In this document: positions 11,103-22,692 of the stretch, one piece after another
How the letters are laid out: the number at the start of each line of letters is the position of its first letter
Position numbering within the stretch: the first letter of the stretch is position 1
Assembly (NCBI GenBank): GCA_963691815.1
Contig: OY829655.1
Span: forward strand, 12,160,279 to 12,224,278
Direction: 5' to 3'
Source: Echiichthys vipera
Taxonomy: Eukaryota; Chordata; Actinopteri; Perciformes; Trachinidae
DNA length: 64,000 bases
Made by a program: the position numbers and the translations under genes
Notes under the pieces: model-generated
Told to the model about the DNA's origin: nothing
The model's database searches: none
The model's input: only the letters and a program-made list of their open reading frames with translations

Positions 11103-11865
11103 GGTATTTTCATCCTGCTCTGTCAGCTCCACAACACTTATATGGAGGTGGATGGAAGAGAGACACTGGCTGATATTTACCAAATCTATAACAGTATGGA
11201 TATCTAATTGTTAAAATATCACAACTAATATTAGCTATGTCCATATGTTCCAGAAGATACTAAAGTAAGTGAGGAGTAAGTGCAGAGTATATAAATACAT
11301 TTTGTTGTCAAAACACCTTGGATATGTGGTGTGATGTGATGGCTAGCAAAGTGTTTTCAGCTTTAACAGCTTGATTAGTGTAATAACACACGGAGCACAT
11401 CTCCCATTAGCACAGTGTTTGTGGTTAAGACTGTGTTTGTCCTTAGCGGCCATTCAGACGAGATCAGGTGGTGTTATGCCCCTGTCCAGGTGAATTTAGG
11501 GGCACAACATAAGGATGGATAAAAAAACATTCTCCGACTCCCAAAAAGGCTTAAAGCATAATACAAATGTATTTATACCAAAAATAAGAAACTTAAATAC
11601 TTCAGTGTGAGCTATCCAAAACAACAAACCAAAATCCGGAATCTCAAACAAAAAATGCTGAGTAATACATGTCACGATCACCTAACAAACCAAAAACACA
11701 ATCACTACCACTGACTCCCCTTCATTTTGAACCAGGGTAGGCTGTGACAGTGAAAGCTGCATGGGGGTGCCAAAATAACATGCAGTTGGCTGCGGTGAAA
11801 AGCCACACTGTGGTGGCCAATGCGACAAGACAGTCCATTTTGAGGCTGTGTGAGAGTCCCGTATA
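11103..11865. other. Non-coding stretch, nothing recognised
   Basis: Between the Harbinger relic and the hAT MITE I see no gene and no nameable repeat. Two short minus-strand open frames (11496-11681, 11682-11870) have no recognisable motifs. Confidence 0.5.
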
Positions 11866-11873
11866 GTCAACAG

Positions 11874-12486
11874 TAGGGATGCACCGATCCAACTTTTTCA
11901 GTATCGATACCGATACCTAGGCTTTGCATATCGGCTGATACCGATCCGATACCATTGTTGAATTAATACACTATACACCTCACATGTATAGTGTATTAAG
12001 TGTATTAACTCATGTGGAAGTGGCTAAAGGCATCAGGTTTGACTCAAACATTACTTCCCTAACTTTGTAAACAAAATGTAACATATTGTCACATAGATAC
12101 AAATGTACTGAATTGTTATTTATTCATTTGTTATTAAAATTAACAATTGTACAAAGGCTTAAACTTCTTAAAATTAAATATAACAGCTGAGAATAAATTA
12201 AGTTAAATAACAAACAGTAGCTGTGAGTATTCTGTTAGTTATAATTTGTATCTTTATTTCTAGATTTCACTTCACTGTACTAGGGGAAATACCTCCATAC
12301 AGCTGAGTCTTTACTCGCTCCATGTTGTTGCTGGTGTTGGCTGTGAGTCAACCGGCATGCTGCACATGCCCCTCTCGCGACCATTTGATGGACGGGTCCA
12401 TTTATCTGTTTCATAATCTGATACCCGAGCCATTTGTCAATATCGGGACCGCTATCCGATCGGAATATCGGATGGATGCATCCCTA
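11874..12486. mobile_element. hAT MITE with 8-bp target-site duplication
   Basis: Terminal inverted repeats TAGGGATGCACCGATCCAA and, reversed from the right, TAGGGATGCATCCATCCGA bound a 613-bp element. The 8-bp direct repeat GTCAACAG lies at 11866-11873 and 12487-12494. Eight-bp duplications and this end are diagnostic of the hAT superfamily. Subterminal GTATCGATACCGATACC and CCGATCGGAATATCGG blocks are typical. No transposase is encoded. Confidence 0.9.
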
Positions 12487-12494
12487 GTCAACAG

Positions 12495-13375
12495 TAAACA
12501 TCCCTGCCTCTATCACTGACACAAGAAAGTTTCAAAAAAGTAAGAGGGTAAAAAACACAAGCACTCACCTTTTAAAAGAAATAAAAAATAAAATATAACA
12601 TGAGAATAGGGTCCAAAATAAGTTTTTTATGATGGCTTGACTCACGTACAAATAATGCTCATGGATGAGTTAATGTATTAAAGTTCGACTTCGTCCTTTC
12701 ACCTTACGTTCCGTAGAGTTTATTCACGTTACGTAAGGGGTTGGGCAATACGGCCAAAATCTGCTATATGAAGGTGATTTCATAAATAAATACACTATAT
12801 TCTCTGTAAAGGACTCTCAGTCTATCAGAATTGCTGTAGTGGTCACCTAGGTGTCACAATTCAGTCCTGGTGCCCTTACCTTAGCCCAAATTTAGATTTT
12901 CTGGCTCCAAGATAGAAGCTGCTGGTAAACTCAAATCCAGGCTTCAAAGCGTGACAGAACTCCCTGGATGGCATTACAGATGCTGGCATGTTTTTCTACA
13001 AGCAGTGGTTTTATTATTCTTGGTTGGGTTGTTGTTCAAAGCGCTGACATTTAACCTGAATCTCGATTAAAGTGCAATTCCTCAAAATTACACCACAGTG
13101 GTTTTCTCTTCAATTGATCCTGGTGAGAGATGTTCTCAATCTAATCTACCTGCAATGCACTCATCCTCTCTGATTCTATCTCCCCCATCCAGATTCTCAA
13201 TCCCTCCTTCATACTGTATGAATCACAATTACTCTTGTATTGCCTCCGTATCTTTTCCTCTCCCTCTCCCTCTCTTTGTGTGTGTGTGTGTTTGTGTACA
13301 TGTGTGAAGGGGGTGTAAATAATAACTGTTTTGTGTGTGTTTAATAATGCTGGTGGAGCGTTGGGGACACAGCTG
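12495..13375. other. Non-coding stretch; possible hAT end
   Basis: GGGGTTGGGCAATACGGCCA near 12737 resembles the GGGCTGGGCGATA end of fish hAT MITEs. The rest, including a short GT run at 13277-13303, shows no gene. Confidence 0.35.
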
Positions 13376-13376
13376 G

Positions 13377-13428
13377 GCAATTTAGATTTGAGTATAAAAA
13401 TCTAACAGAAGTGGATACAGAACAGTGT

Positions 13429-13471
<43 letters not shown>

Positions 13472-13519
13472 CTATTTAGATTTGAGTATAAACATCTAAC
13501 AGAAGTGGATACAGAACAG

Positions 13520-13581
<62 letters not shown>

Positions 13582-13602
13582 TGTGTGTGCATGTGTGTGT
13601 GT
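13377..13602. repeat. Duplicated unit with GT microsatellites (94-bp period)
   Basis: The non-repetitive block starting TTTAGATTTGAGTATAAA and ending GATACAGAACAGTGT occurs at 13381-13428 and 13475-13522, each followed by a GT run (13425-13469 and 13521-13602). The two blocks differ at one base in 48. A tandem duplication by unequal exchange or slippage at the GT run is likely. Confidence 0.9.
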
Positions 13603-15417
13603 TAGTTGCTGCTTGACTCTTTGTGTTGGTACATAATGTATACAGCTTTTGCACTCTATGATATTTTCTTCCAGCAGAGTTAAATTACAGATCTACCACA
13701 GTCTCATAAATGGCCTTGATCTCTTATGTGTAGGTGACGCTGTAGACAAGACTTACTTACCTACTTACTAACCTTATCTAGATCTAATAAAAATACATAG
13801 AACCTTCTCAGACTCTATGTTGACATATGTAGATATCATGTTAGCTCGGTATATAAATATGGGTTTATATTAAATAACATTATTAAAATACCAACTCAGT
13901 GGTAAGACGGGAAAAAAATAGGATCTTGCAACAGGCAATTGACACCAAACGTAATGGAACTGGTTGCATTCATGTATGCTACTTTTGCTAATAAAATTGT
14001 TCATTCAGTGACCACACAATAAGCAATCTAATCTAATATTACAGCCACCTTAAGGGCAACACACACCAGCATGCATGCCTTGCATGCTGTTAGTGCGAGA
14101 ACAAACATAAACATAACTAGACCTGCAAGCAGGTATTAATGGGGTCCTATCCCCCCGCACAAGTTGGGCACAACTCAAGTCGCAGGCTAAGCACAGCACA
14201 GGCAGCAGTTTGAAAGAGAAAATATTGGTATTTGAAAAAGAAGATATGCAGTGTGGTCAAATTAATCGACAAAGCATTCGTATATGACTAGTTGGGATGA
14301 GAACAGGCTGGACGTCATCCAAATAGCTCTAAATCTCCTGATTGTATACAAAACTAGCCAAGTGCTGTTCTTTCACGTTTAGCTGGTGACTATCTAATTA
14401 CCCAGATAAAAAGACTGTCATTAGCAGATTTTTCCATCTGTCTAGCTAGATGATCGGTATTATTCCTTTCTTAGTCAGCTAACTCTGGACTTAAGGTGTA
14501 TTGGTGTAGACTAAGTCATGAGTAACCCCCAAATGTGTCTTTTTGACCCAAGGAAAGAGTGTTTACCGTAGCATGGAAGTATCTTTCACGTTCGTGTTGA
14601 CAGTGTTGTGTTAAGCTGTTCTTGCTACTACTGAGAAAGGCTTTTGACATAAATTTAAGCTACTGCTCCAACAGAGAGAGGACGGCTGACAGCTGGAACT
14701 TGTTTGTTTTTGATGGTGGATCATTTCAATTGTTTTCAATAAAAGATCATCTTTAATTAATCAACATAACTAACAACCCACTTTAGAAGTTGGAAATAAA
14801 TAAATCCATCACACTAAATGGTCTGGTAAAAAGATGACCCTGTGAATATGTATTTTAACACATACAGACGCCTCCCCTAACTGCTCGCATCTGATGTGAA
14901 TAGCACAGAGAGAGAAGGCATCTGTCTTTCTCAAGCTCTCATAATTTAAATATATGTGCATGTAGTTGACTGGTTGACTGTTTCACATCATTGTGATTAA
15001 AATGCTTAGGCACATCTGCTCTCTGCTTACCCTCTCTTCCAGTCAAGGACACATAGGCCATAATCTGTATTGAATAAAGGTTTAGCTGATTTGCATTCGC
15101 CAAGCATGTTGAAAAATGGTGATTAACATGTCATTATTAAAAAGCCTGCATTTTCTCCTGACCCTTTATATACGTTAACCTCCTGTAATGCACTTTTATT
15201 TCCTTTATTATACTCGGGGCTATTAGTTATTTCACAGTAACTGTACCATAACTTGAATTATTTGCTGTACAATATTTTCTGAAATACGTAAATGGTTCAG
15301 TATTTCGACGACGACGACAACGCAATACATCGTTCAATACAACAATGGCGGCTCCTAAAGAGGTTAGCTTAGATGCTGCAACAGCATGAGTTTTATCACT
15401 GGAGAATTATTATTTCA
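13603..15417. other. Non-coding stretch, nothing recognised
   Basis: No coding segment or clear repeat family. AT-rich with ordinary composition; a short ACGACGACGACA run at 15307-15320. Confidence 0.5.
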
Positions 15418-15690
15418 GGGGCGGCATGGTGGTGTGGTGGAGTTTGCATGTTCTCCCTGTGTCTGCATGGGTTCTCTCCGTGTTCTCCGGCCGCCACAGT
15501 CCAAAGACATGCAGGGGTTAGGTTAATTGATGACTCTGAATTGTCCGTTGGTAATGGTTGTCTGTCTCGGTCTGTCTCTATTTGCCCTGCAATAGACTGC
15601 TGTCCTGTCCTCACGCTCACTGTTCGCTGCGACCTGCTCCAGCCGCCCGCGACCCTACCAGGTATAAGTGGTTGCGGATGATGGATGGAT
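15418..15690 (+). mobile_element. SINE-like repeat, near full length, (GATG)n tail
   Basis: Starts GGGGCGGCATGGTGGTGTGG and runs through GGAGTTTGCATGTTCTCCCT, CACAGTCCAAAGACATGCAG, GTCTGTCTCTATTTGCCCTG to GATGATGGATGGAT. This is the longest copy here of the family also seen at 6931 and 43243, though part of the 5' head is missing. Short ATTATTA-type sequence on both sides may be a degraded target-site duplication. Confidence 0.7.
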
Positions 15691-17621
15691 TATTAATTCT
15701 CTCTGATAAGAACAACATTCTGTATGTATTCAGAATGACTATTGTGCATACACATTTATACACACACAAACACGCCTAGGCTGAACACCATTTGCACACT
15801 CTTAGCTGCATCTTAACGAGCAGCTCAATGAGTATTAACCTGCCGATAACCTGCTTTGAGGCAATACAATTGGTCTACCGGAAGCTGGTCTGCTGTAAAG
15901 AGATTCTTACAGGTCAAATAAAATGACTGCAAATGCTCCAAACTGAGAGAGCGAGAGAGAGCGAGTCCAGATAACCCTGGGATGAATCTGTCCCCAAAAA
16001 TCCGGTTCGAGAAGTGGCACTCATTGAACTAAGAATGATTGTAGCTTCCACAATCGAATTTAAATTTTTGGCATAGACAACTCCAAATGGAAGAAAGAAG
16101 ATAAACACTGTGGCTGACTGCAATGCACACTGATATTGTCAATGTTAGAAAAAGTTCAATATTTTCTTTTGTTTTACTTTTAACTGTTTTAATAGGTTTA
16201 CATATTTTGATTCCATAAAGCTTTGTTCGTGTAACTGTCCTTCAACAAGCCATAACTAGTTGGGATGTATGAATAATTGAAATGCAATTGGTGTGTACCT
16301 CATTTGTGCCATTTTACGTAAGCAACACTAGATTTAGGTCTGTAAGTTTTACAGTGTTTTCGGAACAGGAACCACTAGAAATCTACAGAACTACATTCTT
16401 GTACTGAAACACAGTAGTCAGTGTCATCCCAAAAAAGTCCCAAAGTCCCAACCATGAACAAGCTCGACCAAAATAGATGTAGACAGCTGTCATGATGTTT
16501 CATCCTGTTTTTATAGCATCAAAAATTATTAAAACCTAATTAACAAATGGGAACACAAGACTCTGTATGTCAATAAAACTCTGGTGAGAGCCGTGAGGAG
16601 GAAATCCCAGCCCACACTGATTTATTTTTTCAATATTTTGAGTACTGCACCTTTAAAGGTACTGTTACCAGATTTTGTTCAACTATTTGCGAGGCAGCCT
16701 CATAGGGGAGAGCTGTAATTGTTGTTAGATTTCTTTCACCCTGTTTTAGAAGCTATATGTAGGATTGCAACTTCTCTTTTTGAGTAGTTTAGTATTAGTT
16801 TATTTCTGCTCAAGGCTAAGTGGTTTATTATTTCAGACAGGGCACCCCCTTCAGTTACATTTAAGTTTTTATATAGAGCAATAAAAGATTGAAATACTGC
16901 ACAAATTGACATCTCATATCCTATATCTTTTATGTTACTCCTCTCTCCCCTAGAAGAACAAGATGGTTAACGGCAGTTAGGACAAGGTCCTGCTGTGGCC
17001 AGAGAATTTCACACTCACAATCACACGGATTCAAGAGACACACACATGCCAGGTTCAGACACAGCCGCCAGAAGAAACTCAAGATCTTTTAGTCGCTCTC
17101 TCTGGGTAAGGTGCAATTTGACAACAGGAGATATCGATTCAGCCGCCTGCAGGCTTTTTATAGAAGCCAGCACCATCATTAGGACCCATAGCCCAGCCTG
17201 CCCCAATGCCTCCCCATAGGCAGAGACATATTGTGGAGGATGAGATACAGCAGTGACAGAAGGAATAAGAGAGGGGAAGATAATGAGCACTATCGTAAAC
17301 ATTGTTAAATGAAGGGGAATGGATAGAAAGAGAAGGAGGGGATTGGAAAATGGTAGAGATTGTGGCAAACAAAATGGAGGGTGAAAGAAGGTTGACAGAA
17401 AACATACCAAAGTGAGTTATACTGTGGATCTCCAAAAGGGTATAGAGAAAAAGAAAGCTGAAATGTTCCAAAAGGACCATTATTTGCAGTCGACAGAAAA
17501 TATAAAAAGGCGAGGAAAAGAGAGAAGACGGGATGTTATAGATCAAAAACAATGTACACAAAATGTGTTGCTTATTACTGCTTGTATTTTTTTTTAAAAA
17601 GGTTGCATACATTTAAGGCAT
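15691..17621. other. Non-coding stretch, no gene seen
   Basis: No convincing coding region. Several open frames overlap on both strands at 17000-17610 but lack any family motif and are low-complexity (T/C-rich on the minus strand). Confidence 0.45.
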
Positions 17622-18626
17622 ACTGCAGCGCGAGTACTAACTAAAACGAATCAAAGAGAACATATTTCTCCTGTATTAGCCTCTTAACACTGGCTACCTG
17701 TAAAATCTAGAATAGAATTTAAAATCCTTCTCCTTGTCTATAAAGCTCTTATTGGTCTGGCTCCGTCGTATCTTAAAGAGTTCATAGTACCTTATTACCC
17801 GACTAGATCGCTGCGCTCTGAGAATGCAGGGCTACTTGTCGTCTCTAGAGTCTCCAAAAGTAGAATGGGAGGCAAAGCCTTCAGATACCAAGCTCCTCTC
17901 CTGTGGAACCAACTCCCAAGTGTTATTCGGAATACAGACACTGTCCCCATATTTAAGAGTAAACTTAAAACTTTCCTTTTTGATAAAGCTTACAGCTAGG
18001 GCTTACGAGCCCTTAGCAATGTTGTTATTTTTAACCTGATTTTGTTCTGCTGCTATAGACCTAGTCTGCCGGGGATACTACTTTTCCAGATACTCTGAGC
18101 TTCTCTCCGTCTGTATCATTCATGTCTCGTCAATTCACTTCTTCCCCGGAGTTATTTGTGATTAGTCGTCTCGCAGGTCTCTGCTGATCGTGGTGGTGCC
18201 TGCTTCCGTGGTCCTCCATGTTGCTTCCTGCTACTATTATAATCTATCACCTTAGCTGTGCTTGTTTCTAATATTCTGCTGTATTAACTGCCATAACAAA
18301 TAAGTCATATTCATATTACTATAGCTATTATTATAGTTACTGGAAGTGTGTCTGTCTCTGTCTTTGTGTCTGTCTTTGTCTCTCTCTGTCCATCTGTCCC
18401 TCTTTTCTCTCTCCTTTTCTTCCTCCCCAACCGGTCAAGACAGATGGCCGTCCTCCATAGAGCTGGGTCTGTCTGACCTTCCTGCCTGTTATAGGAAAGG
18501 TTTTCGTTGCCACCGTACTCTACGGAGGAATTGTTGGGTTTATGTAAATCATAAATAAGTCATAGAGTGTGGTCTATAACTAGTCTGTAAAGTGTCCTGA
18601 GATAACTTTTGTTATGATTTGGCACT
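17622..18626 (+). mobile_element. L2/Rex1-type LINE, 3' half, first part (split by nested insertion)
   Basis: Plus-strand translation gives HISPVLASLHWLPVKSRIEF, then YKALIGLAPSYLKEFIVPYY, APLLWNQLPSVIR and FKSKLKTFLFDKAYS before a stop near 17999. This is the end of the reverse-transcriptase ORF of fish L2/Rex1-type LINEs, followed by about 600 bp of 3' UTR. It is 5'-truncated. The element resumes at 19841 after an RTE/Rex-like insertion. Confidence 0.85.
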
Positions 18627-19840
18627 CATCTCATCTCATCTCATCTCATCTTCAACCGCTTATCCGGGGTCGGGTCGCGGGGGCAGCAGCTTTAGCAGGG
18701 GACCCCAAACTTCCCTTTCCTGGGCCACATTAACCAGCTCTAACTGGGGGATCCCGAGGCGTTCCCAGGCCAGTGTGGAGATATAATCTCTCCACCTAGT
18801 CCTGGGTCTTCCCCGAGGCCTCCTCCCAGCTGGACGTGCCTGGAACACCTCCCTAGGGAGGCGCCCAGGGGGCATCCTTACTAGATGCCCGAACCACCTC
18901 AACTGGCTCCTTTCAACGCAAAGGAGCAGCGGCTCTACTCTTAGTTCCTCACGGATGGCTGAACTTCTCACCCTATCTCTAAAGGAGACTCCAGCCACCC
19001 TCCTGAGAAAACCCATTTCGGTACACACGATCTCGTTCTTTCGGTCATGACCCAGCTTTCATGACCATAGGTGAGGGTAGGAACGAAGATTGGCCGGTAG
19101 ATCGAGAGCTTTGGCTTCCGGCTCAGCTCTCTTTTCGTCACAACGGTGCGGTAGAGCGACTGCAAAACCACCCCCGCTGCTCCGATTCTCCGGCCAAACT
19201 CACGCTCCATCGTCCCCTCACTCGTGAACATGATCCCGAGGTACTTGAACTCCTTCACTTGGGGTAAGGACTCATTCCCTACCTGGAGTAAGCAATCCAC
19301 CGGTTTCCTGCTGAGAGCCATGGCCTCAGATTTAGAGGTGCTGATCTTCATCCCAGCCGCTTCACACTCTGCTGCGAACCGATCCTGTGAGTGCTGAAGG
19401 TCACTGACCGATGATGCCATCAGGACCACATCATCTGCAAAAAGCAGAGACGAGATCCTCAGCCCACCGAACTGCAACCCCTCCCCACCACGACTACGCC
19501 TTGATATCCTGTCCATGAAAATCACGAACAGGATTGGTGATAAAGCGCACCCCTGGCGGAGGCCAACCCCCACCGGGAACGAATACGACTTACTGCCGAG
19601 GATCCGGACACAGCTCTCGCTTTGGGTGTACAGAGATTGGATGGCTCACAGAAGTGACCCCCTCACCCCATACTCCCGCAGCACCTCCCACAGTATCTCC
19701 CGAGGGACCCGGTCATATTCCTTCTCCAGATCCACAAAACACATGTAGACTGGATGAGCATACTCCCAGGCCCCCTCCAGGATCCTTGCGAGAGTGAAGA
19801 GCTGGTCCGTTGTTCCACGCCCAGGACGGAATCCATATTG
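18627..19840 (-). mobile_element. RTE/Rex-like LINE inserted into the L2-type LINE
   Basis: A 1214-bp, 5'-truncated minus-strand LINE. The 13-bp sequence ATGATTTGGCACT occurs at 18614-18626 and 19841-19853, a target-site duplication. The 3' tail is (CTCAT)n at 18627-18650 in plus-strand view. It lies in the last few tens of bases of the L2 3' UTR, so this family is younger than that LINE copy. Confidence 0.95.
18660..19839 (-). pseudogene. Reverse transcriptase (RTE/Rex-like LINE ORF2), C-terminal part
   Basis: Read on the minus strand: QYGFRPGRGTTDQLFTLARI, CFVDLEKEYDRVPREILWEV, FPVGVGLRQGCALSPILFVI, then SSLLFADDVVLMASS, whose FADD is the polymerase catalytic motif C (YADD in most families), and EFKYLGIMFTSEGTMEREFG. 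The C-terminal domain has LRWFGHLVRMPPGRLPREVF and GRPRTRWRDYIS, ending LLPPRPDPG and a stop at 18660. It would copy its own RNA at a nicked target. Lesions: one in-frame TGA where Trp is expected (after GSLL, near 19645) and a frameshift near 19025 after RTRSC. The endonuclease domain and 5' end are missing. Mostly open frames suggest a recent insertion. Confidence 0.85.
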
Positions 19841-19905
19841 ATGATTTGGCACTATAAATAAAATTTAATTGAATCGAATTGAATGGAATTGAATTGAATT
19901 CATCA
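19841..19905 (+). mobile_element. L2/Rex1-type LINE 3' terminus, second part
   Basis: After the second copy of the duplication the LINE end continues as GGCACTATAAATAAAATTTA and finishes in a (GAATT)n tail at 19868-19900. The ATAAATAAA...TTGAATT end is the normal 3' terminus of this LINE type. Confidence 0.85.
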
Positions 19906-20074
19906 GTGTTGGAAAAAGTAGAAAATATATAGGCTACATGCTTTTAATGCAGTTTAGAATATATGAATATAAAAGGGCAGAAACGATTCCTTCAGTGACT
20001 AGATTATTAAAAATCAACGATGCATTGAGGCTTTGTTAAATTAAGTCCAAGTAGTATAAACTAAGTATAATAAA

Positions 20075-20400
20075 CAGACTTCCGGTTTGGCTGAGATGGA
20101 GTAGAAACGGGTCGACTCTCACTACCGCAACTTTTGATAAATTCACATTTCATGACCATGAAAGTTAAAACAAATAGTAATATTTGTCTTGTTTGACGGA
20201 TACACCACTGAAATATGTTGACGTATGCGACCAGAAATACAGAGAGCTGATGTCAAAGCTTTACAACCTGGGCTTCAAACCGGCATTGCTATACCCTGTC
20301 AGGCTCTTCATCGTGATGAAGGACGGAGGGAGGAAAGGGCTCTATTTGGTCACTGAGGCTAAAGGCTTCATAACATCCACCCTTGCGGAAGAGACCTGAT
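20075..20400 (+). pseudogene. L1-type LINE ORF1 (Transposase_22-like) C-terminal fragment
   Basis: An open frame at 20184-20399 reads KYRELMSKLYNLGFKPALLY, then PVRLFIVMKDGGRKGLY and TEAKGF. The LGxxxALLYPxRL...F/Y...EA..F pattern matches the C-terminal domain of L1-like ORF1 RNA-binding proteins in fish. The N-terminal coiled coil is not seen and no endonuclease or RT of this type follows. GACTTCCGGTTTGG at 20078 may be part of the same element. Confidence 0.55.
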
Positions 20401-20699
20401 GACCGCGGGAGGCTGTTCATTTCACCGCGGACGAGCCGCTGTCAAGCTGTCTGGATAACTGTGAGTTGCTGTGATGCCAGCTTTATAGCTGTGCTTTAAT
20501 CCGAGTTTATTTTTAGACCACAACATTAGTAGTTACAGTCCTGACAGGTTGCTGATATTCTGACTGTTAAGAGTTTTGAACAGAAATCGTTAAATGGACA
20601 TTTTAATGTGGACTTGTTGATTCAAGATCCAGTGTTTTCTGATATTTTTTGAACCGTTTTTTCATCCTTTTTCTTGTGCCTGCTTACACTACTATGTGG

Positions 20700-21640
20700 A
20701 TTCATAGACTTACATCCAGGATTTAGAATGAATCATAGCACTGAGATAGCACTGGTAAAAATGACTAATGGCCTTCTAATAGCTTCAGACAAAGGACTTG
20801 TCTCTGTATTTGTTTTACTAGATCTTAGTGCTGCCTTCAACACTATTGACCATCGCATCCTGCTACAGAGACTGGAGCATTTAATTGGCATTAAAAGAAT
20901 CACATTTAGCTGGTTTAAGTCTAAAATTGGATCATTCTCAGTTTGTACATGTTAACGACGTTTGTACATTTGAACGACCAATCCTCCATGTACACTAAAG
21001 TAAGTAACAGAGTCCCACAGGGTTCTGTTCTTGAACTAATTCTATTCACCTTATATATGCTTTCTTTAGGAAATATTACAAGGAAGCATTCCATACATTT
21101 TCAATTTTATTTATCAACTAAACCAGTAGAAACAAATAAAGTGTGCATTTAGAAAATAAAAACCTGGATGACCTTTTTCTGATGTTAAATTCAGATAAAA
21201 CTGAAAACCGAAGGCCCCCAAAACTCAAAAAGGAATCTGGGTGGTATTTTTGATCAGCATATGTTCTTCGAATCCCACATAAAACTATCAATAAGGACTG
21301 CATTTTTACACCTGTGTAATATTGTGAAAATTAGGAACATTATGTCTCAGAAAGATGCAGAAAATGCATTGAAACTCCTTATTATCAGGCTGCTCCAATA
21401 AGTCTGTTAAGAGTCTACAATTGGTCAGAAATGCTGCAGCCCAATTACTGACTAGAACCAATTAAATAGATCATATTTTTTTCTGTATTAGCTTCTCTGC
21501 ACTGGCTACCTGTAAAATCTAGAATATAATTTAAAATCCTTCTTCTTACCTACAAAGCTCTTTTTGGCCAGGCTTTGTCGTATCTTGAAGAGCTCATAGT
21601 ACCGTATTACCCGAATAGATACGGCACCTGTGGAGCTCCA
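20700..21640 (+). pseudogene. L2/Rex1-type LINE reverse transcriptase fragment
   Basis: Plus strand: GFRMNHSTEIALVKMTNGLL, LLDLSAAFNTIDHRILLQRL (motif A region), KVSNRVPQGSVLELILFTLY (motif B), QFYLSTKP (where YADD should lie but is deleted), NSDKTE, then FLHLCNIVKIRNIMSQKDAE-like and ASLHWLPVKSR sequence near 21490-21520, ending LFGQALSYLEELIVPYYPNR-like at about 21625. Frames change several times. Same family as 17622-19905 but older, and lacking the catalytic YADD and the 3' UTR. Confidence 0.75.
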
Positions 21641-22063
21641 CTCACCAAAAGTCAGATGTAGAGAACTTTCATATGGCACTACTCGAATATTGGTATTACA
21701 TTTGGTGATGTCAATCTGACAAACTAGAATATCTTGAATATGTAATTTGTTATGTTAAACCTTTAATCACTGCCTTCATTGGGTTCAAGACTGTAAACTT
21801 CATAGTTTATTTGTAACAGTATCAATTATACCAGATGACGTATGTAGTGCAACAGGAATTCGATAGGTAAGATATTCATGTGTACACAATCGCGTTGAGC
21901 GACTATTGCCGTTTGTGCAAGACAAATATCAGGGAAGAAGGTAGCGCTATATACTGTAAGCACACTCTACAAACATGTTTTTACCGGATAAGAACCCCGG
22001 GATGCGATCTGTAGATGTAAACAAACTGCAAAATGGCGCGCAAGGCAGCATGGGTATATCTAG

Positions 22064-22690
22064 GATAATGTGAAAGAGTAATTGCCCCCTTAACCTAATA
22101 ATTGGTTGTGCAATCCTTGGTGGCAACAACTGCAGTTAAGCATTTGCGATAACTGGCAATGAATCTTTCACATCCCTGTGGAGGAACTGAGGCCCACAAC
22201 TGTGGCAAAATTATTTGAATTCAGCCGGGCCGCGGCCAGCTAGCGTGCCGTGCCTGGGCGCGGAACAGTGGTACTCACATTGGTCAAACAAACTAGACTT
22301 TAGCCGTGAAGCGTGCTTGGGCACGGTATGAATGGACAGTGTGAGTGCGCCCTAAGCCATTTTGGTTGTTTTTTTAGCCATTCAGAGGTGAACTTGCTGG
22401 TGTGCTTCGGATCATTGTCTTGCTGCATAACCCAAGTGCGCTTGAGCTTGAGGGAAACTAACTGATGACCGGACATTCTCCTTCAGGATTTTCAGGGTTA
22501 CATTTTCACATATGGCCAGGTTGGTTTGGATAGATTCTTTACCTTAATACATGAAATCAGCATTTTGTATTTACTCAGGTTACCTTTGTCTGAAATTAAA
22601 ATTTGTTTAATGATCCGAAACATGCAAGTGTAACAAAAAAGCAAAAACAGAAGAAATATGTTAGGGGGCAAATACTTTTTCATGGCACTG
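22064..22690. mobile_element. Tc1/mariner-type non-autonomous relic, with GC-rich insertion
   Basis: Left end TGTGAAAGAGTAATTGCCCC; right end, reversed, CAGTGCCATGAAAAAGTATTT then GCCCCC, next to TA at 22691-22692. These are the ends of a widespread fish Tc1-like family. Internal TTCGGATCATTGTCTTGCTG and GGACATTCTCCTTCAGGATT are decayed transposase sequence on the minus strand. A GC-rich block at about 22222-22354 interrupts it. Confidence 0.65.
22222..22354. repeat. GC-rich inserted block with inverted GTGCC(T)GGGC motifs
   Basis: Composition changes abruptly to GCCGGGCCGCGGCCAGCTAG and back. CCGTGCCTGGGCGCGG on the left and GTGCTTGGGCACGG on the right are near inverted repeats. It is probably a small MITE inserted in the Tc1 relic; exact ends and duplication are not resolved. 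Confidence 0.45.
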
Positions 22691-22692
22691 TA

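Noticed and set aside
13427..13636. Open frames through GT/CA runs here and at 32248-32448 and 52879-53309
   Set aside because: They are translations of microsatellites (Cys-Val or Thr-His repeats) and not genes.
18627..18650. Regular CTCAT repeats, as also at 3133 and 51676, that might suggest a regulatory array or CRISPR-like repeat
   Set aside because: They are the 3' tails of RTE/Rex-like LINE copies, with no spacers.
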